The position numbers were made by a program, and so were the translations under genes. Source: Escherichia coli DSM 30083 = JCM 1649 = ATCC 11775 (GTDB taxonomy: Bacteria > Pseudomonadota > Gammaproteobacteria > Enterobacterales > Enterobacteriaceae). Taken from it: a DNA stretch of 64,000 nucleotides. Position 1 is the stretch's first letter. Every line of letters starts with the position of its first letter. Location: contig NZ_CP033092.2 of assembly GCF_003697165.2 (NCBI RefSeq), positions 806,001-870,000 of the forward strand. Reading direction: 5' to 3'. Under the pieces are notes generated by a model. That model searched no databases and was not told the origin of the DNA. It saw only the letters and a program-made list of their open reading frames with translations. Positions 25,579 to 35,057 of this stretch are shown in pieces.

Positions 25579-27627
25579 ATGAAGAACAAATATATCATTG
25601 CTCCGGGCATTGCCGTGATGTGTTCTGCAGTTATATCATCAGGTTATGCCAGTTCTGATAAAAAAGAAGATACGCTTGTTGTTACTGCCTCCGGGTTCAC
25701 TCAGCAGCTCAGAAATGCCCCGGCCAGTGTCTCAGTCATTACTTCAGAACAACTGCAAAAAAAACCGGTTTCAGATCTGGTCGATGCAGTAAAAGATGTT
25801 GAAGGGATTAGTATCACTGGTGGGAATGAAAAACCGGATATCAGTATACGTGGTCTAAGTGGCGATTACACGCTGATTCTGGTCGATGGACGACGTCAGA
25901 GCGGTCGGGAATCCAGACCAAACGGCAGCGGCGGTTTTGAAGCCGGATTTATCCCTCCTGTGGAAGCAATTGAACGCATTGAAGTGATCCGTGGCCCTAT
26001 GTCTTCCCTGTATGGTTCTGATGCCATCGGAGGGGTCATTAATATCATAACCAAACCAGTTAATAACCAAACATGGGATGGCGTACTTGGACTTGGGGGG
26101 ATTATTCAGGAACATGGGAAATTTGGTAACTCAACCACAAATGACTTCTATCTGTCAGGCCCATTGATTAAGGATAAACTTGGTCTTCAGCTATATGGAG
26201 GAATGAACTATCGCAAGGAAGATAGTATCTCTCAGGGAACACCGGCAAAAGATAATAAGAATATAACGGCAACGCTCCAGTTTACTCCGACTGAAAGCCA
26301 GAAGTTTGTTTTTGAATATGGAAAAAATAACCAGGTGCATACATTAACACCAGGTGAGTCTCTCGATGCCTGGACTATGCGGGGAAATCTTAAACAACCA
26401 AACAGTAAAAGAGAAACGCATAATTCACGTAGTCACTGGGTAGCAGCATGGAATGCCCAGGGCGAAATACTGCATCCTGAAATTGCTGTTTATCAGGAGA
26501 AAGTTATTCGTGAGGTTAAATCAGGTAAAAAAGATAAATATAATCATTGGGATCTTAATTACGAGTCAAGAAAACCGGAAATAACCAACACAATCATAGA
26601 TGCAAAAGTGACGGCATTTCTGCCGGAAAATGTACTGACCATCGGAGGTCAATTTCAGCATGCAGAGCTCCGTGATGACTCAGCCACGGGTAAAAAAACG
26701 ACAGAAACACAGTCTGTTTCAATTAAACAGAAAGCTGTTTTTATAGAAAATGAATATGCAGCAACGGATTCTCTCGCCCTGACTGGAGGACTGCGTCTCG
26801 ATAATCATGAAATCTATGGCAGTTACTGGAATCCAAGATTGTACGCTGTTTATAACCTGACCGATAATCTCACACTCAAAGGGGGGATCGCAAAAGCATT
26901 TCGGGCTCCTTCAATTCGTGAGGTGAGTCCTGGATTTGGAACACTGACGCAGGGTGGTGCCTCTATTATGTATGGAAACAGGGACCTGAAACCGGAGACC
27001 AGTGTAACCGAAGAGATCGGTATTATTTATAGTAATGATAGTGGTTTTTCGGCGAGCGCGACGCTGTTTAATACTGATTTTAAAAATAAGTTGACCAGTT
27101 ACGATATAGGTACAAAAGATCCAGTCACCGGGTTAAACACTTTTATTTATGATAATGTAGGTGAGGCAAATATCAGAGGGGTGGAGCTTGCAACTCAGAT
27201 TCCTGTGTATGATAAATGGCATGTATCTGCAAACTATACATTTACTGACTCTCGTCGAAAAAGTGATGACGAAAGTCTCAATGGCAAGTCGCTGAAAGGG
27301 GAACCTCTGGAAAGAACTCCCAGACATGCAGCCAATGCAAAACTGGAATGGGATTACACTCAGGATATTACATTTTATTCATCTCTGAATTATACGGGAA
27401 AACAAATCTGGGCAGCACAAAGAAATGGTGCTAAGGTTCCCCGCGTTCGTAATGGATTCACATCTATGGATATTGGTCTAAATTACCTGATTCTGCCAGA
27501 CACGCTGATTAATTTTGCCGTTCTTAACGTCACAGACAGAAAGAGCGAGGATATCGATACCATTGATGGTAACTGGCAGGTCGATGAAGGACGCCGTTAT
27601 TGGGCTAATGTAAGAGTATCCTTCTGA
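25579..27627 (+). CDS. iha: Iha adhesin-siderophore receptor
   Basis: Iha is a TonB-dependent outer-membrane protein, known as an IrgA-homologue adhesin that also takes up catecholate siderophores such as enterobactin; it contributes to urinary tract colonisation. Here it has 682 residues with a signal peptide (cleavage near GYASS), a TonB box (DTLVVTAS, about 31-38), a plug domain (SISIRGLSGDYTLILVDG-like segment, then RIEVIRGPMSSLYGSDAIGG) and a 22-strand barrel ending in the canonical C-terminal Phe (YWANVRVSF). A Fur box lies directly upstream. The gene is intact. It is flanked downstream by an inverted-repeat hairpin and IS remnants, suggesting it arrived as a unit within the mosaic island. 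Confidence 0.95.
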   Translation: MKNKYIIAPGIAVMCSAVISSGYASSDKKEDTLVVTASGFTQQLRNAPASVSVITSEQLQKKPVSDLVDAVKDVEGISITGGNEKPDISIRGLSGDYTLILVDGRRQSGRESRPNGSGGFEAGFIPPVEAIERIEVIRGPMSSLYGSDAIGGVINIITKPVNNQTWDGVLGLGGIIQEHGKFGNSTTNDFYLSGPLIKDKLGLQLYGGMNYRKEDSISQGTPAKDNKNITATLQFTPTESQKFVFEYGKNNQVHTLTPGESLDAWTMRGNLKQPNSKRETHNSRSHWVAAWNAQGEILHPEIAVYQEKVIREVKSGKKDKYNHWDLNYESRKPEITNTIIDAKVTAFLPENVLTIGGQFQHAELRDDSATGKKTTETQSVSIKQKAVFIENEYAATDSLALTGGLRLDNHEIYGSYWNPRLYAVYNLTDNLTLKGGIAKAFRAPSIREVSPGFGTLTQGGASIMYGNRDLKPETSVTEEIGIIYSNDSGFSASATLFNTDFKNKLTSYDIGTKDPVTGLNTFIYDNVGEANIRGVELATQIPVYDKWHVSANYTFTDSRRKSDDESLNGKSLKGEPLERTPRHAANAKLEWDYTQDITFYSSLNYTGKQIWAAQRNGAKVPRVRNGFTSMDIGLNYLILPDTLINFAVLNVTDRKSEDIDTIDGNWQVDEGRRYWANVRVSF

Positions 27628-27642
27628 GAGTATATAAAGACA

Positions 27643-27665
27643 ACCTGAGGCCGTGAGCCTCAGGT
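27643..27665. terminator. Hairpin after iha
   Basis: ACCTGAGGC and GCCTCAGGT form a perfect 9-bp stem with a 5-base loop, 16 bases after the iha stop. There is no T-run, so termination or 3'-end protection of the mRNA are both possible. Confidence 0.5.
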
Positions 27666-27806
27666 ACCAGTGTAGTAATCAGTAATGTCAGTTTCCAGGT
27701 TGTAATGCTTTTAATCTTGATTAAAATAATCTTAATAATTTAAACTTGTTAAATATCGATGATTTTAATTTGAGAGCGTTCAGAATTCTGTGTCACGTTA
27801 AAAATT

Positions 27807-28966
27807 CTACAGCGTCATCACATTATTCAGCCGCCCTTCAAAATAAATGGCTAACTGCGACAATGTCAAATTCCAGCTTTGGATGGGCATTGTCCATTTC
27901 TCCTGTGCGTTCATCAGTCCCAGATAAAGTAGCTTCAACAGGCTGTTTTCATTCGGGAAAGCACCTTTAGGTTTTGGTCAGTTTCCTGAACTTGCGGTGG
28001 ACTGATTCTATCGCGTTGGTTGTGTAGATCACCTTGCGGATATTCGCCGGATAGCGGAAGTACGCTGACAGATTTTCCCTCTTGCGGCGCCAGGACTGGA
28101 GCACCACCGGATATTGCTGCCCCCGTTTCGCTTCCAGCTCATCCAGCGCCGTTTCCGCTGCTTCTTTTGACACCGCACGATACACTGGCTTCAGGTCGGC
28201 CATGAACGCTTTATGGTGTTTTGACGCCACATATTTAATCGAGTTACGTATCTGGTGAATGACGCACAACTGTACCTCTGTCTGCGGATAAATGCTGTTT
28301 ATCGCTTCAGGGAAGCCGGTCAGCCCATCCACGCAGGCAATCAGAATGTCTTCAACGCCACGGTTTTGCAGATCACTTAATACTGACAGCCAGAAGTTAG
28401 CGCCTTCGCTTTCCGACAAATACAGGCCCAGGACTTCTTTTTTGCCTTCCAGATTCAGCGCCAGTACGGTATAAACTGCCTTGCTCTGATAACACCCATC
28501 TTCGCGGATTTTATAGTGAATGGCGTCCAGCCAGACGAAGGGATAAACCTTTTCCAGCGGGCGCTACTGCCACTGTTTTAACTCAGGAATGACTTTATCG
28601 GTAACCGCACTGATGGTAGCCGTGGAAACACTGAAGGCATATAAATCTTCGATCTCCCGGCTGATATCCTGGTAGCTCATCCCCAGCGCGAACAGGCGAA
28701 TGATCTTGCGCTCGAGCTCATCAGACAACGTGGTCTGGTGCTTCTTCACCAGTTGGGGTTCAAAATAACTATTACGATCACGTGGAGTTGCCAGCTCAAA
28801 GCTGCCAGTCGGGGCTTTAATGGTCTTTTTTCCGGAACCATTTTTACGATTGACTTCAACATCCTGAGCCAGATGGGAGTCGAGTTCAGCGGCCAGAGCG
28901 GTTTCTGTTAACTGTTTGATTAATGGCGTTAGGATACCATCCTTGCCGGTTAATGCTTGGCCGGAT
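27807..28966 (-). pseudogene. IS256-family transposase, decayed (ISEc39-like)
   Basis: This is a mutator-type transposase read on the - strand. It is broken in three ways. Its 5' end is cut off at 28966 by the IS629-type element. An in-frame TAG replaces the expected Ser codon after KQWQ (28564-28566). A one-base insertion after KLTKT (near 27967) shifts the frame, after which the correct C-terminal sequence (GAFPNENSLLKLLYLGLMNAQ, ending GRLNNVMTL) continues to the TAG at 27807-27809. Conserved catalytic-domain features remain (VYPFVWLDAIHYKI, IACVDGLTGFPEAI, IYTTNAIESVHRKF). The element cannot transpose on its own. Confidence 0.88.
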
Positions 28967-29020
28967 TGAACCGCCCCGGGAATCCTGGAGACTAAATTCC
29001 CTGAGAAAGAGGTAAACAGG

Positions 29021-29347
29021 ATGACTAAAAAAACACTTTTTTCCCCCGAAGTCCGTCAACGGGCAGTTCGTATGGTTCTGGAAAGTCAGGGCGAATATGA
29101 CTCACAATGGGCGGCAATTTGTTCCATTGCTCCAAAGACTGGCTGTACGCCGGAGACTCTGCGTGTCTGGGTTCGCCAGTATGAGCGGGATACCGGAGGC
29201 GGTGATGGTGGGCTTACCACCGCTGAACGTCAGCGTCTGAAAGAGCTGGAACGTGAAAATCGTGAACTGCACCGCAGTAACAATATCCTTCGCCAGGCTT
29301 CCGCTTATTTTGCGAAGGCGGAGTTCGACCGCCTCTGGAAAAAATAA
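29021..29347 (+). CDS. IS629-type OrfA
   Basis: This 108-residue protein has an HTH_8-type domain (FSPEVRQRAVRMVLESQGE, then TPETLRVWVRQYERD) and a leucine-zipper tail (ELERENRELHRSNNILRQAS). It binds the terminal repeats. It overlaps orfB by one base (TAATG). The active transposase of IS3 elements is normally the OrfAB fusion made by -1 frameshifting on an A-rich run, which is present at the end (GGAAAAAATAATG). Confidence 0.93.
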   Translation: MTKKTLFSPEVRQRAVRMVLESQGEYDSQWAAICSIAPKTGCTPETLRVWVRQYERDTGGGDGGLTTAERQRLKELERENRELHRSNNILRQASAYFAKAEFDRLWKK

Positions 29348-30234
29348 TGCCACTGCTGGATAAGCTGCGTGAGCAGTACGGGGTCGGACCGGTATGCAGT
29401 GAACTGCATATTGCCCCGTCAACGTATTACCACTGTCAGCAGCAGCGGCATCATCCTGATAAACGCTGTACCCGTGCGCAGCGCGATGACTGGCTGAAGA
29501 GAGAGATACAGCGCGTATACGATGAAAATCATCAGGTGTACGGTGTGCGTAAAGTCTGGCGTCAGTTGTTACGGGAAGGAATCAGGGTGGCCAGATGTAC
29601 AGTGGCGCGCCTCATGGCGGTTATGGGACTTGCCGGTGTTCTCCGGGGTAAAAAGGTCCGCACTACCGTCAGCCGGAAAACCGTTGCCACAGGTGACCGC
29701 GTAAACCGTCAGTTCGTGGCAGAACGTCCTGACCAGCTGTGGGTGGCTGATTTTACTTACGTCAGCACATGGCAGGGCTTCGTCTATGTGGCGTTTATCA
29801 TTGATGTGTTTGCTGGATACATCGTGGGGTGGCGGGTCTCATCGTCTATGGAAACGACATTCGTGCTGGATGCGCTGGAGCAGGCGTTGTGGGCCCGTCG
29901 TCCGTCTGGCACCATCCATCACAGCGATAAAGGCTCTCAGTATGTGTCACTGGCCTATACGGAGCGACTAAAAGAAGCCGGATTACTGGCATCAACAGGG
30001 AGTACAGGCGACTCGTATGACAACGCGATGGCTGAGAGCATCAATGGTCTTTACAAAGCGGAGGTAATACACCGTAAGAGCTGGAAAAACCGTGCAGAAG
30101 TGGAACTGGCCACACTAACGTGGGTGGACTGGTATAACAATCGACGATTGCTGGGAAGGCTGGGCCATACTCCTCCGGCAGAAGCAGAAAAAGCTTATTA
30201 TGCTTCCATCGGAAACAATGATCTGGCAGCCTGA
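29347..30234 (+). CDS. IS629-type OrfB transposase
   Basis: This 295-residue protein is the rve-type integrase catalytic domain of the IS3 family. The DDE residues sit in WVADFTYVSTWQGF (first D), HHSDKGSQYVS (second D) and the later SYDNAMAESINGLYK (E). The N-terminal HTH_21 region is PSTYYHCQQQRHH. It appears intact, so the element may still be mobile. Confidence 0.93.
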   Translation: MPLLDKLREQYGVGPVCSELHIAPSTYYHCQQQRHHPDKRCTRAQRDDWLKREIQRVYDENHQVYGVRKVWRQLLREGIRVARCTVARLMAVMGLAGVLRGKKVRTTVSRKTVATGDRVNRQFVAERPDQLWVADFTYVSTWQGFVYVAFIIDVFAGYIVGWRVSSSMETTFVLDALEQALWARRPSGTIHHSDKGSQYVSLAYTERLKEAGLLASTGSTGDSYDNAMAESINGLYKAEVIHRKSWKNRAEVELATLTWVDWYNNRRLLGRLGHTPPAEAEKAYYASIGNNDLAA

Positions 30235-30276
30235 GTTCACAGATAAAACACTCTCCAGGAAACCCGGGGCGGTTCA

Positions 30277-31853
30277 GTTTATGGGTTTGGGATGAAACGG
30301 GAAAACCAACAAGAAAAACATGGGATCCTCAGACTGAAGACTGGTCAGAGGACAGCAAGGCCGGTGGAGCCGATAATGTTTTTAAATCACGTTTGCCAAG
30401 ACCAATGCGAATTAGATCACTGGATGATGCAGCGACTACAGAAGAGACATTGCTCACTCTTGCGTTGACTCCCTTAGTGAAAGAGTTGAAGGCTCTGGAG
30501 TGTAATAAAGAGTCACAAATATCAAAAGTTAAAGCAGCTTTGGTTAAAGCTGTAAATGAGATCGCTGAACCTCATCAAGAACGATTTTCTTCTATTTCTC
30601 GACAAATTCAGACAGGGTTTCAACATGTCTTTCCTGCTCTTGGTGTTCAGCTCAGTGTTGAAATGAATCCACCTGAGCTTAAAATAGACAATTTATTAAA
30701 GCAGGGGTCTGGTTTATTAGTCAAAGAGGCTGCGGGAAACTCTCGCATTGGGCAACAGGGGACAGGAGCAAGACGAGCTCTTTTTTGGGCAATGCTCCAG
30801 GTTCATAATGAAATTAGCCGACAAAATGAAAAGCGAGAAGCTCTTCTTAAATCCTTTAGAGAACAACTTAAAAAAGAGGTGAGGAAAAATGTAAAAAGTG
30901 AAAATATAAATCTTCTGAAACAACAAATAGATGCTATTGAAAATGGCGCCCCTGTTCCTGAAGATACAGACGATCCAGCCTTGCCCGGATATATTCTTTT
31001 AATGGATGAGCCAGAAAATGCGTTACACCCAATGGCTGCCAGAGCGGCGCAAGCGCATCTTTATGAACTTGGTAAACATCCAGATTGGCAGGTGCTATTA
31101 ACAACTCATTCACCATACTTTATAAACCCTCTTGAGGATCATACTACGATTGCTCGTATGCAACGTTCAACAGATGGGAAATCACTTTCTCCACGCTTGT
31201 ATGTGGCTGATGAAGCTAACTTCTCACTTGATGAGAAAGATAATTTACAGGCACTACAACTTACAGATATTGGTTTTGCTGAAATATTTTTTGGGAGTTA
31301 TCCAATTATTGTTGAAGGTGATACTGAACATGCGGCATTTATTTCAGCAATCACTAAAGAAAAACATGAGATGTCAGGTAAGGTAAGTATTGTCAGAGCC
31401 AGAGGTAAGGCGGTTCTGGTTCCTTTGATAAAGATGTTAAATCATTTTAAAGCAGATTTTGGGATTGTACATGATATTGATTGGCCTTATCGTAGAGATG
31501 GTTCGAATAATGGTTCATGGACGCTTAATACGATCATTAGAAATGAGATTATAAAATGCAGGAATAATGGGAAAAAAGTATATCATCGTTGGAGTGCCCC
31601 CGATTTTGAGCGTTTTTTAGGTGGTGAGGAGTTGGGGAAAGATAAACCCTATACAGCATTTAATCGAATTTCGCGCGATGAAAAATTAAAAGAAAAGATT
31701 CAAAATCTTATAATTAATTTGTTTGAAGGGGAGTGTTATGATCCTGATGACTTTGAACCCGATGATGATTTTAATGCTCAACTCATGGAACAATTAAAAA
31801 TATGGGCAAAAAATAATGGTGAAAGTGATAATGTTCGCGTTATGGGATGCTGA
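30277..31853 (+). pseudogene. OLD-family ATP-dependent endonuclease, 5' end removed by IS
   Basis: OLD nucleases combine an ABC-type ATPase with a Toprim nuclease and act in defence against phages. The frame is open right from the IS629 boundary (WVWDETGKPTRKTWDP), so the original start and the Walker A lobe are missing. What remains includes the signature-like QQGTGARRALFWA, Walker B ILLMDEPENALHP, the H-loop TTHSPYF, and a Toprim domain with VEGDTEHAAF and HDIDWPYRRDGS (Glu and DxD metal ligands). About 486-525 residues survive. Without Walker A an ATPase-dependent function is unlikely. A TTG at 30393 or the ATG at 30405 could start a shorter Toprim-containing product. Confidence 0.85.
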
Positions 31854-32037
31854 TTATAACATTGGTTAATGGCTGGGTTTCATATAAATGACTTTGCATA
31901 ACTAATTCGTTTTTGCTGTTTTTATATAAAGCCTTTAGGACGTTGTGGAAGGGGAAGTGTTGCAATTTATTCAGTGAGATAGTTTGTTTGTAGGGTATTT
32001 AAACGCATTTTGGTGATCATTTGTTGTTCAGGATAGT

Positions 32038-32691
32038 GTGGCGAATATGAATGGTAAATATAATGTCAGGAGTGAATTGTTAGCTCGTTGTATCGGAACA
32101 GGTAGATTGAAAGGAGATGTGGTAAGTGATTTTATTGGGTTTAATGGTAGCAAACAGATAGGTTATGTTTTATTAACTTTATTTTTAATAAAAGTAATAA
32201 ATCCTGATTTGCTCTCTCATTATCGTATATTTAATCGTTTTTTGCGTTATGAGAGAAAAGTTATGGATATATATAATTCTTTGAGTGATATAGAAGTTGA
32301 TTGTATTTGCCGGGAAGTGATGGCTATATATGAACATACTCAGCGATGCTGCAACGAAAAGAAAATTACAACTGTCCAGTTAGGCAGGAAACTTAATGGC
32401 AGGTATGCAGATATGATTGCTGAGTTAAAAGAAACAGCAGAGATGAGGGGGGAGGGGGTAATTTCTTTTGAGATGGATATATTGAATTCTTTTAATGATG
32501 CGAATGAATATCACGGACGTGTTAAACTGGAATTGGATATACCTGCTTCAGATATATTATATTGCCATGATTTTATTGATTCAGAACATGTAAACTCCTG
32601 GCTGGTTGAACCACATGAGTGGGTGGTTATTAATCGTTCTCTTACTGGGATTGTTACAGTGCCAGTATCAGCAATAAAAATCTCTTATTGA
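32038..32691 (+). CDS. Unrecognised protein upstream of ibrA
   Basis: I do not recognise this 217-residue protein. The start may be the GTG at 32038, 5 bases after AGGA, or the ATG at 32047. It is AT-rich. The last 45 residues (DFIDSEHVNSWLVEPHEWVV, then INRSLTGIVTVPVSAIKISY) are the best-structured part, and the E-x-E/W pattern with following beta strands is faintly like the end of an ADP-ribosyltransferase fold; I would not name it so. It lies 135 bases before ibrA on the same strand and could form a transcription unit with it. Confidence 0.55.
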   Translation: MANMNGKYNVRSELLARCIGTGRLKGDVVSDFIGFNGSKQIGYVLLTLFLIKVINPDLLSHYRIFNRFLRYERKVMDIYNSLSDIEVDCICREVMAIYEHTQRCCNEKKITTVQLGRKLNGRYADMIAELKETAEMRGEGVISFEMDILNSFNDANEYHGRVKLELDIPASDILYCHDFIDSEHVNSWLVEPHEWVVINRSLTGIVTVPVSAIKISY

Positions 32692-32826
32692 AAAAATTTA
32701 TGTATGTAGCTTACTTTATATATAAGGGTAAAAACGATCTCTGTAATAATTAATTAAATATTATTTAATGTTTGTTGCTATGTATTGGAGATATCAACGG
32801 GTTTCTTTTGCATAAAGTAAAAATAA

Positions 32827-34059
32827 ATGAATGATAATTTATTAACGGAGAAAGTCCTTACTGGAGAGAATGTTCTGCGTGCAGCAATTGCTCGTATTGA
32901 GTGGATTTTTGAAACATTTCCATCAGTTTGTCTCTCTTTTTCCGGGGGTAAAGATTCCACCGTGCTTTTCCATCTTTTGGCTGATGTGGCCCGCAGGAAA
33001 AAACGTCGTTTCTCTGTACTGTTTATTGACTGGGAGGCTCAGTACCAGTGCACCATTGAACATATTCAGAAGATGCGGGAAATGTACCATGATGTGACGG
33101 AAACCTTTTACTGGGTGGCACTTCCCCTGACCACGGTAAACGGCGTCTCGCAGTTTCAGCCGGAGTGGATATGCTGGGAGCCAGGAGTGACCTGGGTTCG
33201 CCAGCCACCGGAAGAGGCCATTACAGACATGACGTATTTCCCATTTTATCGGTATGCCATGACGTTTGAAGAATTTGTTCCGGCATTTTCTTCCTGGTTT
33301 GCAGACAATAAATGTGGTGTGGCAGTACTGACCGGTGTCCGTGCGGATGAGTCCCTTAACCGGTTCATGGGACTGGTGTCCCAGCGCAAACTGAGATACG
33401 CCGATGATAAGCCCTGGACCACGGCATCGCCTGAAGGGTTTTACTACACCATGTATCCACTGTATGACTGGAAAACTCGTGATATCTGGATATATCACAC
33501 CAGAACCCGTGCCATCTACAATCCCCTGTATGACCTGATGTACCGTGCCGGCGTACCGTTACGCAACATGCGTGTCTGTGAACCTTTTGGTCCTGAACAA
33601 CGTAAGGGACTGTGGCTTTACCATGTTCTGGAGCCGGATACCTGGGCCAGGATGTGTGAGCGGGTATCAGGGGCTGCCAGCGGGGCACTTTATGCCAATG
33701 AAAGCGGTGCTTATTTTGCCCTGCGCAAGCGCATATCAAAACCAGCCCATCATACCTGGCGCAGCTACGCGATGTTTCTGCTGGATGTGATGCCGGAAAG
33801 AACAGCAGAACATTACCGCAACAAGATAGCTGTCTATCTGCGCTGGTATCAGACGCGGGGCTTCCCGGATGACATTCCCGATGAACAGGAGAATGACCTG
33901 GGCTGCCGGGATATCCCGTCCTGGCGACGTATCTGTAAGACTCTTATAAAGAATGATTTCTGGTGCCGGACGCTGTCCTTCAGCCCGAACAAACCCCGGC
34001 ACTATGAACGTTACCTGCAGCGTATGAAGGAAAGGAGGAATGAATGGGGGATTCTGTGA
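32827..34059 (+). CDS. ibrA: IbrA: PAPS-reductase-like nucleotide alpha hydrolase
   Basis: IbrA was described as a regulator that, with IbrB, activates immunoglobulin-binding eib genes. It is 410 residues with an N-terminal PP-loop (FSGGKDSTVLFH, SGGKDS at about 39-44) of the PAPS reductase/DndC family and a C-terminal DUF3440 region (MRVCEPFGPEQRKGLWLYHVLEP, then the end RMKERRNEWGIL). An ATP-dependent sulfur or adenylation chemistry is expected from the fold but has not been shown. It overlaps ibrB by 16 bases, so the two are translated together. No eib gene is visible in the window. Confidence 0.88.
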   Translation: MNDNLLTEKVLTGENVLRAAIARIEWIFETFPSVCLSFSGGKDSTVLFHLLADVARRKKRRFSVLFIDWEAQYQCTIEHIQKMREMYHDVTETFYWVALPLTTVNGVSQFQPEWICWEPGVTWVRQPPEEAITDMTYFPFYRYAMTFEEFVPAFSSWFADNKCGVAVLTGVRADESLNRFMGLVSQRKLRYADDKPWTTASPEGFYYTMYPLYDWKTRDIWIYHTRTRAIYNPLYDLMYRAGVPLRNMRVCEPFGPEQRKGLWLYHVLEPDTWARMCERVSGAASGALYANESGAYFALRKRISKPAHHTWRSYAMFLLDVMPERTAEHYRNKIAVYLRWYQTRGFPDDIPDEQENDLGCRDIPSWRRICKTLIKNDFWCRTLSFSPNKPRHYERYLQRMKERRNEWGIL

Positions 34060-34689
34060 CACCTGAAGTGGAGGTACTGAGTGACATGATTCGTCAGTAC
34101 TTCAGCCAGGAACGATCAGAAAAAGAGACTATACAGGCTCTGAATCATCTGCGCAGGGTACTTCATGAAGTCAGCCCTTTTGCACAGGAGCCTGTGGACT
34201 GTGTGCTGTGGGTGAAAGCAGATGAGGTGGTGGCCAACGATTATAACCCCAATGTCATGGCGCCGGGTGAGAAGAAACTGCTGAAGCAGTCACTGGAGAA
34301 AGATGGTTTCACCCAACCCGTGGTGGTGTCGGCGGAGAAGAACCCCTATCTGGTGGTGGATGGTTTTCATCGTCAGTTACTGGGCAGGGAAGCAGGTACA
34401 GGAAAACGCCTGAAAGGCTGGTTGCCAGTGGCCTGTATTAATCCGGAAAGAAAGGGACAGGCCACACGTATGGCGGCCACCATACGGCATAACCGGGCCA
34501 GGGGTAAACACCAGATAACCTCAATGTCTGATATTGTCAGGGACCTGTCACGCCTGGGCTGGACGGATGAACGCATTGGTACAGAGCCTGGGGATGGACC
34601 AGGATGAAGTGCTGAGGCTGAAACAGATTAGCGGACTGACGGAGTTGTTTCAGGAAGAGGATTTCAGCCCGGCATGGACGGTTCGCTGA
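34044..34689 (+). pseudogene. ibrB: IbrB: ParB-like protein, frameshifted near its C-terminus
   Basis: IbrB is the ParB-like partner of IbrA. The N-terminal ParB/Srx domain is intact (VANDYNPNVMAP, then VDGFHRQLLGRE and IRHNRARGKHQI). After DERIGTE the frame is broken: an extra C near 34588 (GAGCCTGGGG for GAGCTGGGG) makes the reading frame end at 34607. In the other frame the expected sequence continues (LGMDQDEVLRLKQISGLTEL, ending SPAWTVR) to the TGA at 34687-34689. About 34 C-terminal residues are lost or replaced. It may be a true mutation or an assembly error; the HTH-like tail that is lost could matter for DNA binding. Confidence 0.82.
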
Positions 34690-34728
34690 GACCGTCATAT
34701 ATGAGTATTATTTCAGTGAGTTGATGTT

Positions 34729-35037
34729 TTGAGCAGGAAAAATAGTACCCCGGAAGTCGTGGAAGACATGGTTGCACAGAAGCTGGAGGCGGCGGGTTGC
34801 TGGCGCAGAGCTTCTGCCCGCTGGCTTTTTGTTATGGGAAATGTTGAATGTACAGAAGCACAACGGGAGTGGTTGTTGTTGCGCCGGAATTATTGTCTGG
34901 CGCAGATATCGTCCCCGCCGCTACCTGAAAAGCTGGATATCAGCGAAGTGGCGAAAGCTGCAGATGCCACGCTGAGGCGAATGGGGATTGCCAGCCCGTC
35001 CGGGGAGATATTCAGAAAAGGTACACCGGTCTGTTGA
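34729..35037 (+). CDS. PerC-family transcriptional regulator
   Basis: This 102-residue protein has the PerC signature (EAAGCWRRASARWLFVMGNV, then REWLLLRRNYCLAQI). PerC of enteropathogenic E. coli activates the LEE regulator ler, and homologues on prophages control fimbriae and virulence genes. The start is most likely the TTG at 34729, since no ATG with a site lies before the conserved core; an ATG at 34768 would give a shorter form. It is 39 bases after the end of ibrB and probably in the same operon, suggesting ibrAB-perC act together in gene control. Confidence 0.78.
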   Translation: MSRKNSTPEVVEDMVAQKLEAAGCWRRASARWLFVMGNVECTEAQREWLLLRRNYCLAQISSPPLPEKLDISEVAKAADATLRRMGIASPSGEIFRKGTPVC

Positions 35038-35057
35038 TATTCAGGTAACAGGTATTA

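Larger units (their letters stand above)
28967..30276 (+). mobile_element. IS629/IS3411-type insertion sequence (IS3 family), complete
   Basis: The element is 1310 bases with imperfect terminal inverted repeats starting TGAACCGCCCCGGG at 28967 and ending CCCGGGGCGGTTCA at 30276. It carries overlapping orfA and orfB. The flanks carry no matching 3-base target duplication (left GAT, right GTT), so the sequences on either side were not originally contiguous. It separates a truncated IS256-type transposase from a truncated OLD nuclease gene. Confidence 0.93.
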
